A DNA stretch of 42,921 nt from Candidatus Hadersleviella danica. GTDB taxonomy: Bacteria; Chloroflexota; Anaerolineae; Promineifilales; Promineifilaceae. Positions within the stretch are counted from its first letter, which is position 1. The number at the start of each line of letters is the position of its first letter. The notes under the pieces are model-generated. The model was not told where the DNA came from. It was given only the letters and a program-made list of their open reading frames with translations, and did no database searches. Positions 1-8,077 of the stretch are shown here, piece after piece. The stretch covers positions 1-42,921 of the forward strand of contig JADJSZ010000031.1 in the NCBI GenBank assembly GCA_016711405.1, written 5' to 3'. The translations under genes and the position numbers were made by a program.

Positions 1-747
1 TAGTGCAAAAAGTCGGCACTGCTGTAAGGCTCCACCATCGTATAAGTCAGCTCCTTCAACTTGAGCGCCAACTCAAACGCCGACGCGTAATTAAACCCCC
101 GCCCAATCACCACACAACGGGTCATGTAGCGATAGCGGCTGGCAAGGGCGGCAATCTCCTCGGCCGAGTTGGCTACCAACGCCTGTCCCACCAGTTCGGG
201 CACGCGCCCAAGCCAGCCCAACTGCGCCTCGTCTTGCGCCAAATGGGCACTCAGCAGGGCGATGGCCAGCAGTTCGGCCGTGTACGTTTTGGTGGCCGCC
301 ACTGCCCGCTCCTCCCCTGCGTGCAGGGCGAGGGTGTGTTCGGCCGTTTGCCCCAGCGGCGAAGCGGGGCGGTTGGTGATGGCGGCCGTCAGTGCCCCTT
401 GCCGCCGCGCCTCGGCCAGCACAGCCACAATGTCGGGGCTTTGCCCGCTCTGGCTAATGCCCAACACAAGCGAATTAGGCGGGAAATGGGGCGGCCGTTC
501 ATACACCGAGAACAAACTCGGCGTGGTCAGCCCCACGGGCAGGCCATTATACGCCCCCAGCAGATATTGCGCGTAGCGACCAGCGTTGTCGCTGGTGCCC
601 CGTGCGGCAATCCACACTTGGCGGATGTCGCGCTGGCGCATGGTGGCGGCGAGGGAGGCGGCCGTTTCCTGCTCCTGCGCCAATAACTCCGCCAACACAG
701 CGAGGTTGTTCGTGTATCTCTCGGTATAGATGGGTCTCTTCTAACAT
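1..747 (-). CDS. SIS-domain sugar-phosphate isomerase/deaminase (GlmS-like), partial, one frameshift
   Basis: The reading frame resembles the isomerase half of GlmS and related SIS proteins. Visible motifs are ARGTSDNAGRYAQYL, LGISQSGQSPDIVAVL (SIS phosphosugar loop), AATKTYTAEL and, near the window edge, RGFNYASAFELALKLKE followed by EPYSSADFLH. The C-terminus lies outside the window. No glutaminase domain precedes it, so it is probably a stand-alone GlcN-6-P deaminase/isomerase rather than GlmS. I chose ATG at 747; the first residues (MLEETHLYREIHEQP) are in one frame and everything from about 702 onward is in another, consistent with one extra base near 702. It lies in the nag-type cluster, where a GlcN-6-P deaminase would follow NagA. 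Family assignment is firm, substrate is inferred. Confidence 0.85.
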
Positions 748-806
748 GTTGTTCTCATCATTGCACCCTCTAACTGGCTGTTGATTTAATCTCTTTTTGA
801 GATAAA

Positions 807-1128
807 ATGAGATTTATGCACATCATCTCCAAGAAAATGTTGCGTGAGTTTTGGGAGCGTTATCCCGATAGCCAAACAGCGTTGGCTCGATGGTATCGCA
901 TCATGCAAACAACCGAATTTGGTAGTTGGCGTGATTTACAGAAAACTTTCCCCTCAGCTGATTTAGTTGATGATGTGATTGTTTTAACATTGGCGGTAAC
1001 AAATACCGCCTGATTGCATCCATTCATTTCAACCGAGGCAAGTGTACATTCGGCATGTGTTAACCCATGCCGAGTATGATAGAGGAGCGGGAAACGATGA
1101 ATATGACCATGACCATGCCCCTACCTGA
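807..1128 (+). CDS. higB: HigB-family mRNA interferase toxin, two frameshifts
   Basis: The start MRFMHIISKKMLREFWERYP and the downstream WRDLQKTF and GGNKYRL segments match HigB toxins (RelE-like ribosome-dependent mRNA interferases). GGNKYRLIASIHFNRGK is in a second frame entered near 984 (a TTTT run one base short) and YIRHVLTHAEYDRGAG is in a third frame entered near 1042. Reassembled, the protein is about 107 residues, normal for the family. It overlaps the antitoxin start at 1097, toxin first, as in typical higBA pairs. Both breaks are single missing bases in short homopolymers, so sequence error is as likely as real inactivation. It is transcribed against the surrounding nag-type genes. 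Confidence 0.85.
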
Positions 1129-1505
1129 ATTGACAACTCATTGGCAAGCGGTTCAACCTGTGTTTGCCATTCGCAACGAAGCAGAATATGACCAAGCTAT
1201 CGTCCGCTTGAACGAATGGCTCGACGAAGTGGGCATGGACAGAGCCACCCACTCTATGAACTGCTCGATACGTTGGGCGTCCTCATCGAAGCGTATGAAC
1301 AAATCAATCATCCCTTGCCCACCAGCAGTGGGGTAGATGTGTTGCATTATCTAATGGAAGAACATGCCCTGCGTCAAGCGGATTTACCAGAGATCGGTTC
1401 GCAAGGTGTGGTCTCCGAAATTCTTAATGGCAGCGGGAGCTAAACATCCGCCAAATCCGCGCCCTTGCCGAACGCTTTGGGGTTTCCCCCGCCGCTTTTA
1501 TCTAA
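1097..1505 (+). CDS. higA: HigA-family antitoxin (COG5499 type), two frameshifts
   Basis: The N-terminus (MNMTMTMPLPELTTHWQAV, then IRNEAEYDQAIVRLNEWLDE) and middle (SHPLYELLDTLGVLIEAYE) match the long HigA antitoxins that accompany HigB, and the C-terminus (LNGKRELNIRQIRALAERF, GVSPAAFI) is the recognition part of an XRE-type helix-turn-helix. The frame breaks near 1241 and near 1432 (one base missing in each). The reassembled length is about 136 residues. ATG at 1097 has GGAG about 10 bases upstream and overlaps the end of higB, suggesting translational coupling. The protein would neutralise HigB and repress the pair. Confidence 0.85.
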
Positions 1506-1515
1506 TGCGTGAGCT

Positions 1516-1548
1516 AAACCTTCGAGGTCTTCAAGACCTCGAAGGTTT
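1516..1548. terminator. Perfect 16-bp palindrome between higA and nagA
   Basis: AAACCTTCGAGGTCTT and its exact reverse complement are separated by a single base. It lies between the convergent 3' ends of higA (stop at 1503-1505) and nagA, and the nagA stop codon (1531-1533) sits at the centre of the palindrome, so it encodes the last residues of NagA (KPSRS). It could act as a bidirectional terminator or be a dispersed palindromic repeat; there is no clear U-run. Confidence 0.6.
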
Positions 1549-2715
1549 CCCTATAACTGACTCCCCGCCGCAAAACACTTTTTGCACCTGCAACCCCTCA
1601 TCCAACAGCACCAAATCGGCCGCATAACCCGCTGCCACCCGTCCCAACTGCTCCCCCACCCCCAACAAATCCGCTGGCACACTCGTCACCGTGGCCAACG
1701 CCTCGCCTAGCGAACAGCCCGTATAGGCGATGAGGTTGCGAACCGCCTCATCTAGAGCCAAAACACTGCCTGCCAGCGTGCCATCAGCCAACCGCGCTTG
1801 CCCATTGGCCACCTGCACGAGTTGTGAGCCAAGGTGATAGGTGCCATCGGGCATTCCCAGTGCGGCCATTGCGTCCGTCACTAAATTGAGTTGCCCCCCT
1901 TTCAGCCGCCACGCCAAGCGCACCATCTCGGGGTGGACATGGTGGCCATCCACAATGAGGCCGACGGGCACGGAACTGGCCAGCAACGCCGCCACCAACC
2001 CCGGTTGGCGATGGTCAAGGGGGGGCATGGCGTTAAAGAGGTGTGTGCCGTACCCCACTCCCACCGAAAAACCTGCTTGCGCTTCCTCCCAACTGGCCAG
2101 CGAGTGTCCCGCACTGACGACCACTCCCTGTTCGCGCAGGGCGGCGATGGTCTCCAGTGCGCCTTGCAATTCGGGGGCAAGGGTGACGAGCCAGACGTGG
2201 CTTTCGCGCCGCCAATCGGCCACGGCCGCTGGCGAAGGCAAACGCAACAGGGCGGGGTTGTGTGCCCCCTTTTTGGCAGGGTTGAAAAATGGCCCTTCGA
2301 TGTGTAATCCGAGCGGCCGTGCCCCAGCTTTTTCGTCGCCCCGCCCCGCCGCCAACACCGCTTGCGCCTGTGCCACTGTCTCGGGCGGGCTGGTGATGAT
2401 GGTCGGCAGGAAGCTGGTCACACCCGTGCGGGGGAGTTCGGCCGCCACGCGCCAAATGGTGGTTGGGTCGGCCGTGAAGTCGTGGTCAAACGCTCCGTTC
2501 AACTGCAAATCTATAAAGCCCGGCGCGACAATGTGCCCTGTGGCATCCACCACGGGCCAGCGGGCAGGGGGGCGAATATGTCCGACGGCCGTAATGCGCC
2601 CCTCCTCCACGAGGATGGTTCCTCTTTCAATGACCTCGTCAGGGGTGTAGATGGTTCCACCAATGATGGCGAATGGGGAATGCGGAATGCGGATTGCGGA
2701 TTGCGGATTCGTCAC
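1531..2715 (-). CDS. nagA: N-acetylglucosamine-6-phosphate deacetylase
   Basis: NagA removes the acetyl group from GlcNAc-6-P to give GlcN-6-P in the cytoplasm. The 394-residue frame shows the amidohydrolase pattern: APGFIDLQLNG, GLHIEGPFFNPAKKGAHNP (metal-binding Glu), VSAGHSLASWEEA, THLFNAMPPLDHR, LIVDGHHVHPEM and the catalytic LVTDAMAALGMPDGTY. I chose the GTG at 2715, which overlaps the stop of the upstream GH3 gene as GTGA, implying coupling. The frame stays open upstream but that part shadows the GH3 gene. The first 14 or so residues (VTNPQSAIRIPHSPFA) are encoded by an intergenic heptamer repeat. An internal start closer to IIGGTIYTP is the alternative. Confidence 0.93.
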   Translation of the reverse strand: MTNPQSAIRIPHSPFAIIGGTIYTPDEVIERGTILVEEGRITAVGHIRPPARWPVVDATGHIVAPGFIDLQLNGAFDHDFTADPTTIWRVAAELPRTGVTSFLPTIITSPPETVAQAQAVLAAGRGDEKAGARPLGLHIEGPFFNPAKKGAHNPALLRLPSPAAVADWRRESHVWLVTLAPELQGALETIAALREQGVVVSAGHSLASWEEAQAGFSVGVGYGTHLFNAMPPLDHRQPGLVAALLASSVPVGLIVDGHHVHPEMVRLAWRLKGGQLNLVTDAMAALGMPDGTYHLGSQLVQVANGQARLADGTLAGSVLALDEAVRNLIAYTGCSLGEALATVTSVPADLLGVGEQLGRVAAGYAADLVLLDEGLQVQKVFCGGESVIGKPSRS

Positions 2716-2761
2716 GCGCCCCTCTCCTCTGCTCCTCCGCCCCTCTGCTCCTCTGCCCAAC
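2671..2761. repeat. Short tandem repeats at the nagZ/nagA junction
   Basis: Two word arrays abut. 2671-2710 is made of GGAATGC and GGATTGC heptamers; 2717-2761 is made of octamer-like CTCCTCTGC words. The first encodes the NagA N-terminus, the second the C-terminal tail of the GH3 protein (WAEEQRGGGAEERGA). The same words recur at 6638, 23340, 24490 and 37255. Confidence 0.85.
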
Positions 2762-4300
2762 CCACAGGCAACCGCCCCGCAAAACCCACCCGCCCCACCA
2801 ACCCCTCGGCCAGCGCAGAAATGCTGGGCGGAAGCAGGCTGTAGGTGCAGATGTGGGTTTGCGCCTCGGGGTAGGTGGCTAAATCGTAGGGAGTGCGCAG
2901 AGCGACGGTGATGGTCGGACGGCCGAGGGCGAGCAGTGCCCGTGCCATCTCGGCTTGTGCGGGGTTGAGGTGGGCGGAGATGGTTCCGATGATGAGCAGG
3001 TCGCAATTGGCTAATTTTGCGCGTAGCGAACTAATTTCGTCGGCCGTGGGGTGATGGGAGGGCGTGAATTGGGTGATATGGGGGTAGAACGGCCGTAATT
3101 CGGCCGCCAAATCGGGCTGTTCGTAGGAAGAGGTATCGGCGGGGGTCAGGTCTATGGGTTGGGGGATGACCACGGCGATTTTGGCCTCGCGGGGGAGGCG
3201 CAGGGGCAACAGGCCCGCTTCATTGCGCACGAGGGTGAGGGCGCGGGTGGCCACCTCTCGCGCTAGTTGTTGATGGGCGGTACAGCCAACGACCTCGAGG
3301 TTGGGCTGGGGTTGCTGGCCGAGCCAAGTTTGCAGGGCGTGGATGCGCTGTTGGCTGGTGGCTAATTCGGCTGAATCGAGCAAGCCCCGGCTGGACGCTT
3401 GGGCTAATCCCGCCTGTAAGAGTTGCCACACGGCCGTGTCGCTGTTCAACAGGAGCAAATCTACCCCTGCCCGCAAAGCGGCGATGGCATCTAGCACTTG
3501 CCCCATCCCTTGGGCAATCGCCCCCATCTCCATTGCGTCGCTGATGAGCACCCCTCGAAGCCGAGACGGCCGCGCAATAAATCGCGTTGGATGGCGCGGG
3601 AGAGGGTGGCGGGCAAGTCGGGTTGTTCGGCAAGGGCGGGCAGGGCGACGTGCCCAGTCATCATCATTTTGACCCCCGCGCCAATGGCGGCGCGGAAGGG
3701 GGGGAACTCGACAGTCTCGAGGCGGCCGAGGGTGTGGGGCACGACGGGCACGGCGTGGTGGGAGTCTACGGCCGTTTCGCCTAGCCCCGGAAAGTGTTTG
3801 GCCGTGGCAGCGATGCCCGCGCTTTGCATCCCCCGAATGAGGGCGGAGGCGAGTTCGGCCGCTTGCCGGGGGTTATCGCCCAAGGCGCGGATGCCGATGC
3901 TGGGGTTGGCGGGGTTGCTGTTCACATCGCAGACGGGGGCGTAGTTGATGTTGACCCCGAGGGCGGCTATTTCGAGACCCATCGCACGGCCGACTTGTTC
4001 GGCGAGGGCGGCATCGCCGATGGCGGCGAGGGCCATGTTGCCGGGGAAGTTGGTCAGGTCGCTTCCGAGGCCGAGTAGTTGGCCTGTTTCGTGGTCGGCG
4101 GCGATGAGGAGGGGGGGGAGGCCAGCGGCGCGGGCGGCCGTTTGCAGGGCGGCCGTCAGCTCGCGCACTTGGGCGGCGTTTTGCACGTTCAGCGGCCGAA
4201 AGAGGGAGACCCCGCTGAGGTGGTGGTTCTGGATGGCTTCTAAAATGGCAGGGGAGGGAGCCGTGCCCTCGAAGGCGAGCATGAGGTGGGCGTTGGTCAT
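2712..4300 (-). CDS. nagZ: Glycoside hydrolase family 3, NagZ-like beta-N-acetylhexosaminidase, one frameshift
   Basis: The frame shows the GH3 N-terminal barrel with ITADHE-like LLIAADHETGQLLGLGSD, GVNINYAPVCDVNSNP, the diagnostic KHFPGLGETAVDSHH loop (His/Asp acid-base of NagZ enzymes) and, after the break, LISDAMEMGA with the nucleophile Asp. A C-terminal GH3_C-like domain follows (to about residue 529). The frame breaks at 3551-3554, where a G run on the coding strand is one base short (GFEG then VLISDAMEM). The product would release GlcNAc from muropeptides or chito-oligosaccharides, feeding the kinase and NagA encoded alongside. No signal peptide is evident, pointing to a cytoplasmic recycling role. 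The stop overlaps the nagA start. The last 15 residues come from a repeat array. Confidence 0.92.
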
Positions 4301-4336
4301 TTTGGATTGGGGATTTTAGATTTGGGAGTGTGTTTG

Positions 4337-4351
4337 TAGTAACGGCTTTAG
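4337..4351. repeat. Dispersed TAACGGCTTTAGCCG palindrome copy
   Basis: A small palindrome (CGGCT-TT-AGCCG) preceded by GTAG. Related copies lie at 5680-5703 and 5746-5770 (inverted pair), 10840-10851 and 17056-17072, always intergenic. Confidence 0.7.
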
Positions 4352-4445
4352 CCGCCAAACACCTGTTGGGGAGATGAGTTGGCTTTTGTTTATGCTACAA
4401 TCTGGCTAAATGGCATTTGGTTTGGCAGGGAAGCAGGAGGTAAAG

Positions 4446-4690
4446 ATGGTTGAATTACAAGGCATTATCCGAGGGAACACCATTGAATTGATTGCCCCCG
4501 TAGGGTTGCGGGAGGGCACTGGCCGTGTGGGTGCGTGTCCAGCCCCAGCCCGCGCAACTTTCGGTGGCGGAAAAGCTGGTTTTATTGCGCCAACTGCATG
4601 GGGCATGGGCAGGTGATGCCTCCATTCCCACCGTTTTGCCGAAATTGCCGCCCAACGGGCAGCCAAGCCACTTAATCGAGTTGATATGAG
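4446..4690 (+). pseudogene. Antitoxin-like small protein (DUF104/AF2212-like start), frame disrupted
   Basis: An excellent Shine-Dalgarno (AGGAGGT, 4435-4441) precedes ATG at 4446. The start MVELQGIIRGNTIELIAPVG resembles small antitoxins of the DUF104/AF2212 type (a beta-strand motif of the form GxxxGNxIxL followed by LxEGxxVxVxV). The continuation AVWVRVQPQPAQLSVAEKLV and LLRQLHGAWAGDASIPTV is in another frame (an extra base near 4519), and FAEIAAQRAAKPLNRVDM in a third (a T run one short near 4635). No PIN-domain toxin follows. Family assignment rests mainly on the first 30 residues and is tentative. Confidence 0.5.
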
Positions 4691-4739
4691 CGAAACAGTT
4701 CCAGAGATACCAAGATTGCCGTTGCTTTCAGCAGGTGCG

Positions 4740-5185
4740 GAATATCCGTCAGGGGTTATCTCATGCGGCGAAATATTTTCAACAAGCCCAATAACGAAGG
4801 GTACGATTTAATTCGTTGGTCTTACCCGAATCATACTTTGCAAGGGGGAAGTTGTCTTCGCTAAAGTAAAAGCCGATTTGCAACTGACTGTAGGGGTTTT
4901 CCTGTTAAAGAGAAATCTTTTGGTGCGTTTGATTTTCTGGTTGTTGTTTTTTCAATATGGCAAGTTTTACGGTAAAAATGATGGGTCAACCGGGGGCAAG
5001 AGATAGAGTTTTACTTTGCCCAATGAGTTTATGCCAGCATCACAATCACATTCGTGATTGCGGCCGTGGCAAAATTTGTCGGATCAAGCGAGCCGTTGGC
5101 AGCGGAAAAGGGTTTTGCGCCATTTCCGAGGCGTTGGGTATTCCCAACAGTGACAAACAGAGCTACCCTGTCGCTATAAGTTAAA
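4740..5185 (+). pseudogene. Decayed or mis-sequenced coding stretch, possibly nuclease-like
   Basis: No single frame is long, but fragments in changing frames read like one protein: NKPNNEGYDLIRWSYPNHT, then EVVFAKVKADLQLT, then FPVKEKSFGAFDFLVVVF, GKFYGKNDGSTGG and EFYTLPNEFM-like text. The order GYDLIR, VKxxLQ, KSFxAFDFLVVVF, GKxxG, FYTLPxEF recalls a family of PD-(D/E)XK-like proteins I have seen without a secure name. After about 5030 little can be read. Breaks are again mostly near homopolymers. I infer a disrupted gene following the antitoxin-like ORF; function is unknown. Confidence 0.35.
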
Positions 5186-5194
5186 AAGGGGAGT

Positions 5195-5671
5195 CTATTC
5201 ACCATCTGCCAACATCCACTGATAAATAGCGGGGGTGGAATCAGGGATGAGGGTTGCCCCCACGGTGCGCGTGTAAAACTCGGCCGGGCCAACGCCGCCA
5301 ATCACGGCGTAGGCGTAGCCTTGGCTGGCCATGTCGTGCAGGGTGGCGATGAGCAGGGCACGGCCGAGGCCATGCCCTCGCACCGTCTCATCCACCCCCA
5401 TCGGGCCGAACATGCCTTTGGCCGTCGCGTCGTAGCAGGCAAAGCCAAGGATTTGGCCGTCCCGGTGCGCCATCCAACAAGCCACGGGCTGACGGCCGAG
5501 GGTGACACTGCACTCGCTCGCCCAGCCTGCATCGAAGGTGGTTTCTATCCAGCGCAAAAGCTGGAAGGCGTTGGGAGCCAACGGCCGATTGAGGCGAATG
5601 CCAGCGGCCGATAGCCGCGCCACCTCTGCTTCCAGCGGCGGCAATTCGTAAAGTTTCACCAACATATCCAT
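5195..5671 (-). CDS. GNAT family N-acetyltransferase
   Basis: A 158-residue GNAT protein. The acetyl-CoA binding motif A is visible as GVDETVRGHGLGRALLIATL, followed by GYAYAVIGGVGPAEFYTRTV typical of the C-terminal beta-alpha part. The beta strands before it (VACWMAHRDGQILGFACYD) are also typical. The substrate cannot be told; its place between the NagZ/NagA genes and the sugar importer hints at an amino-sugar or muropeptide-derived amine but this is only context. ATG at 5671 has no strong Shine-Dalgarno; an inverted repeat lies just upstream. Confidence 0.85.
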   Translation of the reverse strand: MDMLVKLYELPPLEAEVARLSAAGIRLNRPLAPNAFQLLRWIETTFDAGWASECSVTLGRQPVACWMAHRDGQILGFACYDATAKGMFGPMGVDETVRGHGLGRALLIATLHDMASQGYAYAVIGGVGPAEFYTRTVGATLIPDSTPAIYQWMLADGE

Positions 5672-5679
5672 AAGGTTTG

Positions 5680-5770
5680 TAGTGGCGGCTTTAGCCGTTA
5701 ATGACTGACTCGTATAAAACCTGTGCGTTTTGGGAGGGCTGAGTTTGTAACGGCTAAAGCCGCCACTACG
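5680..5770. repeat. Inverted repeat built from the GGCTTTAGCC element
   Basis: GTAGTGGCGGCTTTAGCCGT (from 5680) is matched by its reverse complement at 5750-5770, about 45 bases apart. It lies between the permease 3' end (5774) and the acetyltransferase start and could fold into a long hairpin. Two inverted copies of the dispersed TAACGGCTTTAGCCG element form the arms. Confidence 0.75.
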
Positions 5771-5773
5771 AGC

Positions 5774-6637
5774 CTATCCCTTCACAGAACCAGCTAGAAG
5801 CCCACTGACGAAGTAGCGTTGCAGGGCGAAGAACACCGTCAGGGGGATGAGCATGGTGATAAACGCCCCGGCCGTGAGCAGATGCCACGCCTCCCCTTTA
5901 CTGCCGACCATTGCTGTCAGGCGGGCGGTGACGATGATGACCTCTTCGCTGGTTCCCAAAAAGACCAGCGAGACGAGCAAATCATTCCAGACCCACAGGA
6001 ATTGGAAGATGGCGAAGGAGGCGATGGCGGGCACGGAGAGGGGCAGAACGAGGCGGACGAAGGTGGTGAAGTGGGAAGCACCGTCAATCGCGGCCGACTC
6101 AAACAAATCGCGCGGCAACTGGGCGATGTAGCTATATAAAAGGTAGATGGCGAGGGGCAGGCCGAAGCCTGTGTGCGCCAGCCATGTGCCCAGAAATGTG
6201 CCGTTCAGGTTTAGCCCCGTGTAGAGGCGCAAGAGGGGGATGAGCGACATTTGCAGAGGGACGACGAGCAAGCCCACGACAATGGCGAAGAGCAAATCAC
6301 GGCCGGGGAACTTCATCCACGCAAAGGCGTAGGCGGCAAAGGCGGCCAAGGTGATGGGTATCACCGTGGCGGGGATGGTGATAATCAGGCTGTTGATGAA
6401 GGCGTTGGCCATGCCATCGGCCGTGAGAACTTGCGTGTAGTTGGCCATTGTCCACTGCGACACTTCAAATGGGTGCGCTAACACCGTCCACCAACCCGTC
6501 GTGCGAATGTCGTTGGCACTGCGGAAGGAGCTAATCAACATGCCCACCGTGGGCAATGTCCAAACAACACAAATCAGCACGACAGCGATGCGCACTGGGG
6601 CGAGGTCGAGCCATTGGCGGAGGCGGGAAGAGGTCAT
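5774..6637 (-). CDS. Carbohydrate ABC transporter permease, MalG type
   Basis: A 287-residue inner-membrane permease with about six hydrophobic segments. The EAA loop that docks on the ATPase is FESAAIDGASHFTTFVRLVL. A leading cytoplasmic stretch precedes the first segment (IAVVLICVVWTLPTVGMLIS). It pairs with the MalF-type permease and lipoprotein encoded upstream to form a CUT1 sugar importer. No ATPase is encoded here, as is usual for CUT1 systems sharing an MsmK/UgpC-like ATPase. Context suggests an amino sugar or chito-oligosaccharide substrate. Confidence 0.93.
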   Translation of the reverse strand: MTSSRLRQWLDLAPVRIAVVLICVVWTLPTVGMLISSFRSANDIRTTGWWTVLAHPFEVSQWTMANYTQVLTADGMANAFINSLIITIPATVIPITLAAFAAYAFAWMKFPGRDLLFAIVVGLLVVPLQMSLIPLLRLYTGLNLNGTFLGTWLAHTGFGLPLAIYLLYSYIAQLPRDLFESAAIDGASHFTTFVRLVLPLSVPAIASFAIFQFLWVWNDLLVSLVFLGTSEEVIIVTARLTAMVGSKGEAWHLLTAGAFITMLIPLTVFFALQRYFVSGLLAGSVKG

Positions 6638-6728
6638 GGGATTGCGGAATGGGGAATGCGGATTGCGGAACGAAATACTGAGCGACTGACTAGCTGACTA
6701 GCTGAAATGCTGCTGAGCTGACTAGCTA
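6638..6728. repeat. Short tandem repeat arrays between the two permease genes
   Basis: 6638-6672 is built of GATTGCG/GAATGCG heptamers and 6678-6728 of CTGACTAG-like octamers. The same two vocabularies recur at 2671 and at 23385-23450. Confidence 0.85.
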
Positions 6729-8002
6729 TTAATCCCTTGCTTGCGTAAATTGCGGATATTAACCACCATGATGGGCACGACGACGAGGAGGAGGATGACG
6801 GCGAGGGCGGAGGCACGGCCGAAGTTGCGGAAGTTGAACATCTCCACAAACATGCGGTTGGCAATCACTTCTGTGTCGAATTTGCCGCTGGTCATCACAT
6901 ACACAATGTCGAACACCTTCAGGATGGAGATAAAAATGGTGGTGCTAACGGTGATGATGGCCCCGCGAATGACGGGCACGATGACGCGGAAGAAAATTTG
7001 GAACTCGTTTGCCCCATCAATCCGCGCCGCCTCGAGCAATTCTTGCGGCACACCTTTGAGCGCGGCCGACAAAACGACCATCGCAAAGCCCGTTTGCACC
7101 CACACAATGATGGCGATGAGGGCGTAGTTGTTAAATGCCTTGTCTATCAGCCACGGGATGGGGTCACTGCCCATGCTGGTGACAAGCGCGTTGAGAAGGC
7201 CGATTTGCGGCCGCCCTGCGGGTTGCCATGCGTACACAAACCGCCAAATGACACTGGCACCGACGAACGAGATGGCCATCGGCAGAAAGATGAACGACTT
7301 GGCCACCGCCTCGCGCCGCAAGCCATTAACCAAAGTGGCCACTAGCAACCCCAATGCGACACTGAATGTTGTGCCGATGAACAACCAAAGAACGTTGTTG
7401 CGAAAGGCGATTTGCATTTCGGGGCTGGTGAAGGCAAACGTGTAGTTGTGCCAGCCCAGCGGGGTGATGGTCATTTCATCCCCCTGTCCACGCACGATGA
7501 GCAGGGCGGTTTGGTCGGCCGTGCGCACCGTGGCAATCTCCAGCGACTCCCCATTGACCCAATACCCCCCAAACTCAGCTTGGCGGAGGGTTCCCGCCAG
7601 CGCTTCGGCGCGGTTGTCGGCCGTTAACACCTCGGCGGGCAGGGTGTTGGGGATGTTGACCACATTTTCGGTCAGGCTTAGGCCAATTGTGTTGAAGACG
7701 GGGTAAACGAGATAAACAGCCAACAGGCCAATGGCAGGGCCGATGAAGAGGTAGGGCAACAACCGCTCTTGCCACTTGTGGCCCAAGAGGCCAATCAAGC
7801 TGTTGCCCATCCAAAACAATGCCCACACCCCTAGCGTGCCTACGGCCAAGGCCACCAGCATGACCACCCCCTTGGGGGCATCGCTCTGGCGCATAAAGGC
7901 AAGGCTCCAGCGCAGAATGAAGAAGAGGGCCACGGCCGTGCCCGTCGCCAACAACGCCCGCAACGGCCGTGATTCGTCTAGTTTGGTGGTGAAGGTGGTC
8001 AT
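6722..8002 (-). CDS. Carbohydrate ABC transporter permease, MalF type
   Basis: A 426-residue permease, longer than most because of three N-terminal membrane segments and an extracytoplasmic segment (roughly residues 120-200) before the core. The EAA motif is ELLEAARIDGANEFQIFFRV. It is the partner of the MalG-type permease; the two are separated by repeat DNA. ATG at 8002 is followed by MTTFTTKLDESRPLRALLAT. The stop falls inside the downstream repeat array. Confidence 0.93.
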   Translation of the reverse strand: MTTFTTKLDESRPLRALLATGTAVALFFILRWSLAFMRQSDAPKGVVMLVALAVGTLGVWALFWMGNSLIGLLGHKWQERLLPYLFIGPAIGLLAVYLVYPVFNTIGLSLTENVVNIPNTLPAEVLTADNRAEALAGTLRQAEFGGYWVNGESLEIATVRTADQTALLIVRGQGDEMTITPLGWHNYTFAFTSPEMQIAFRNNVLWLFIGTTFSVALGLLVATLVNGLRREAVAKSFIFLPMAISFVGASVIWRFVYAWQPAGRPQIGLLNALVTSMGSDPIPWLIDKAFNNYALIAIIVWVQTGFAMVVLSAALKGVPQELLEAARIDGANEFQIFFRVIVPVIRGAIITVSTTIFISILKVFDIVYVMTSGKFDTEVIANRMFVEMFNFRNFGRASALAVILLLVVVPIMVVNIRNLRKQGINS

Positions 8003-8077
8003 GGCAGTGGTTAGTGGTTAGTGGTTAGTGGTTAGTGAGCATTTCACTAACCACTAGCCACTAACCACTTGCCACTA
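8003..8077. repeat. Inverted GTTAGTG heptamer arrays (long hairpin)
   Basis: Four tandem GTTAGTG units (8010-8037) are followed by ATTT and then the complementary CACTAAC array (8045-8075). The arms would form an almost continuous hairpin between the binding-protein and permease genes. It may shield the upstream mRNA or lower permease expression relative to the binding protein. The same word recurs at 26721, 31475 and 41342. Confidence 0.9.

Noticed and set aside
807..1505. Calling higBA a true pseudogene pair
   Set aside because: The breaks are single missing bases, mostly in short runs, of the same kind as in leuS and dnaJ, so sequence error is at least as likely.
2716..3006. N-terminal extension of NagA
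   Set aside because: The extended frame overlaps the NagZ-like gene and has no amidohydrolase-like sequence; the GTGA overlap supports the start at 2715.
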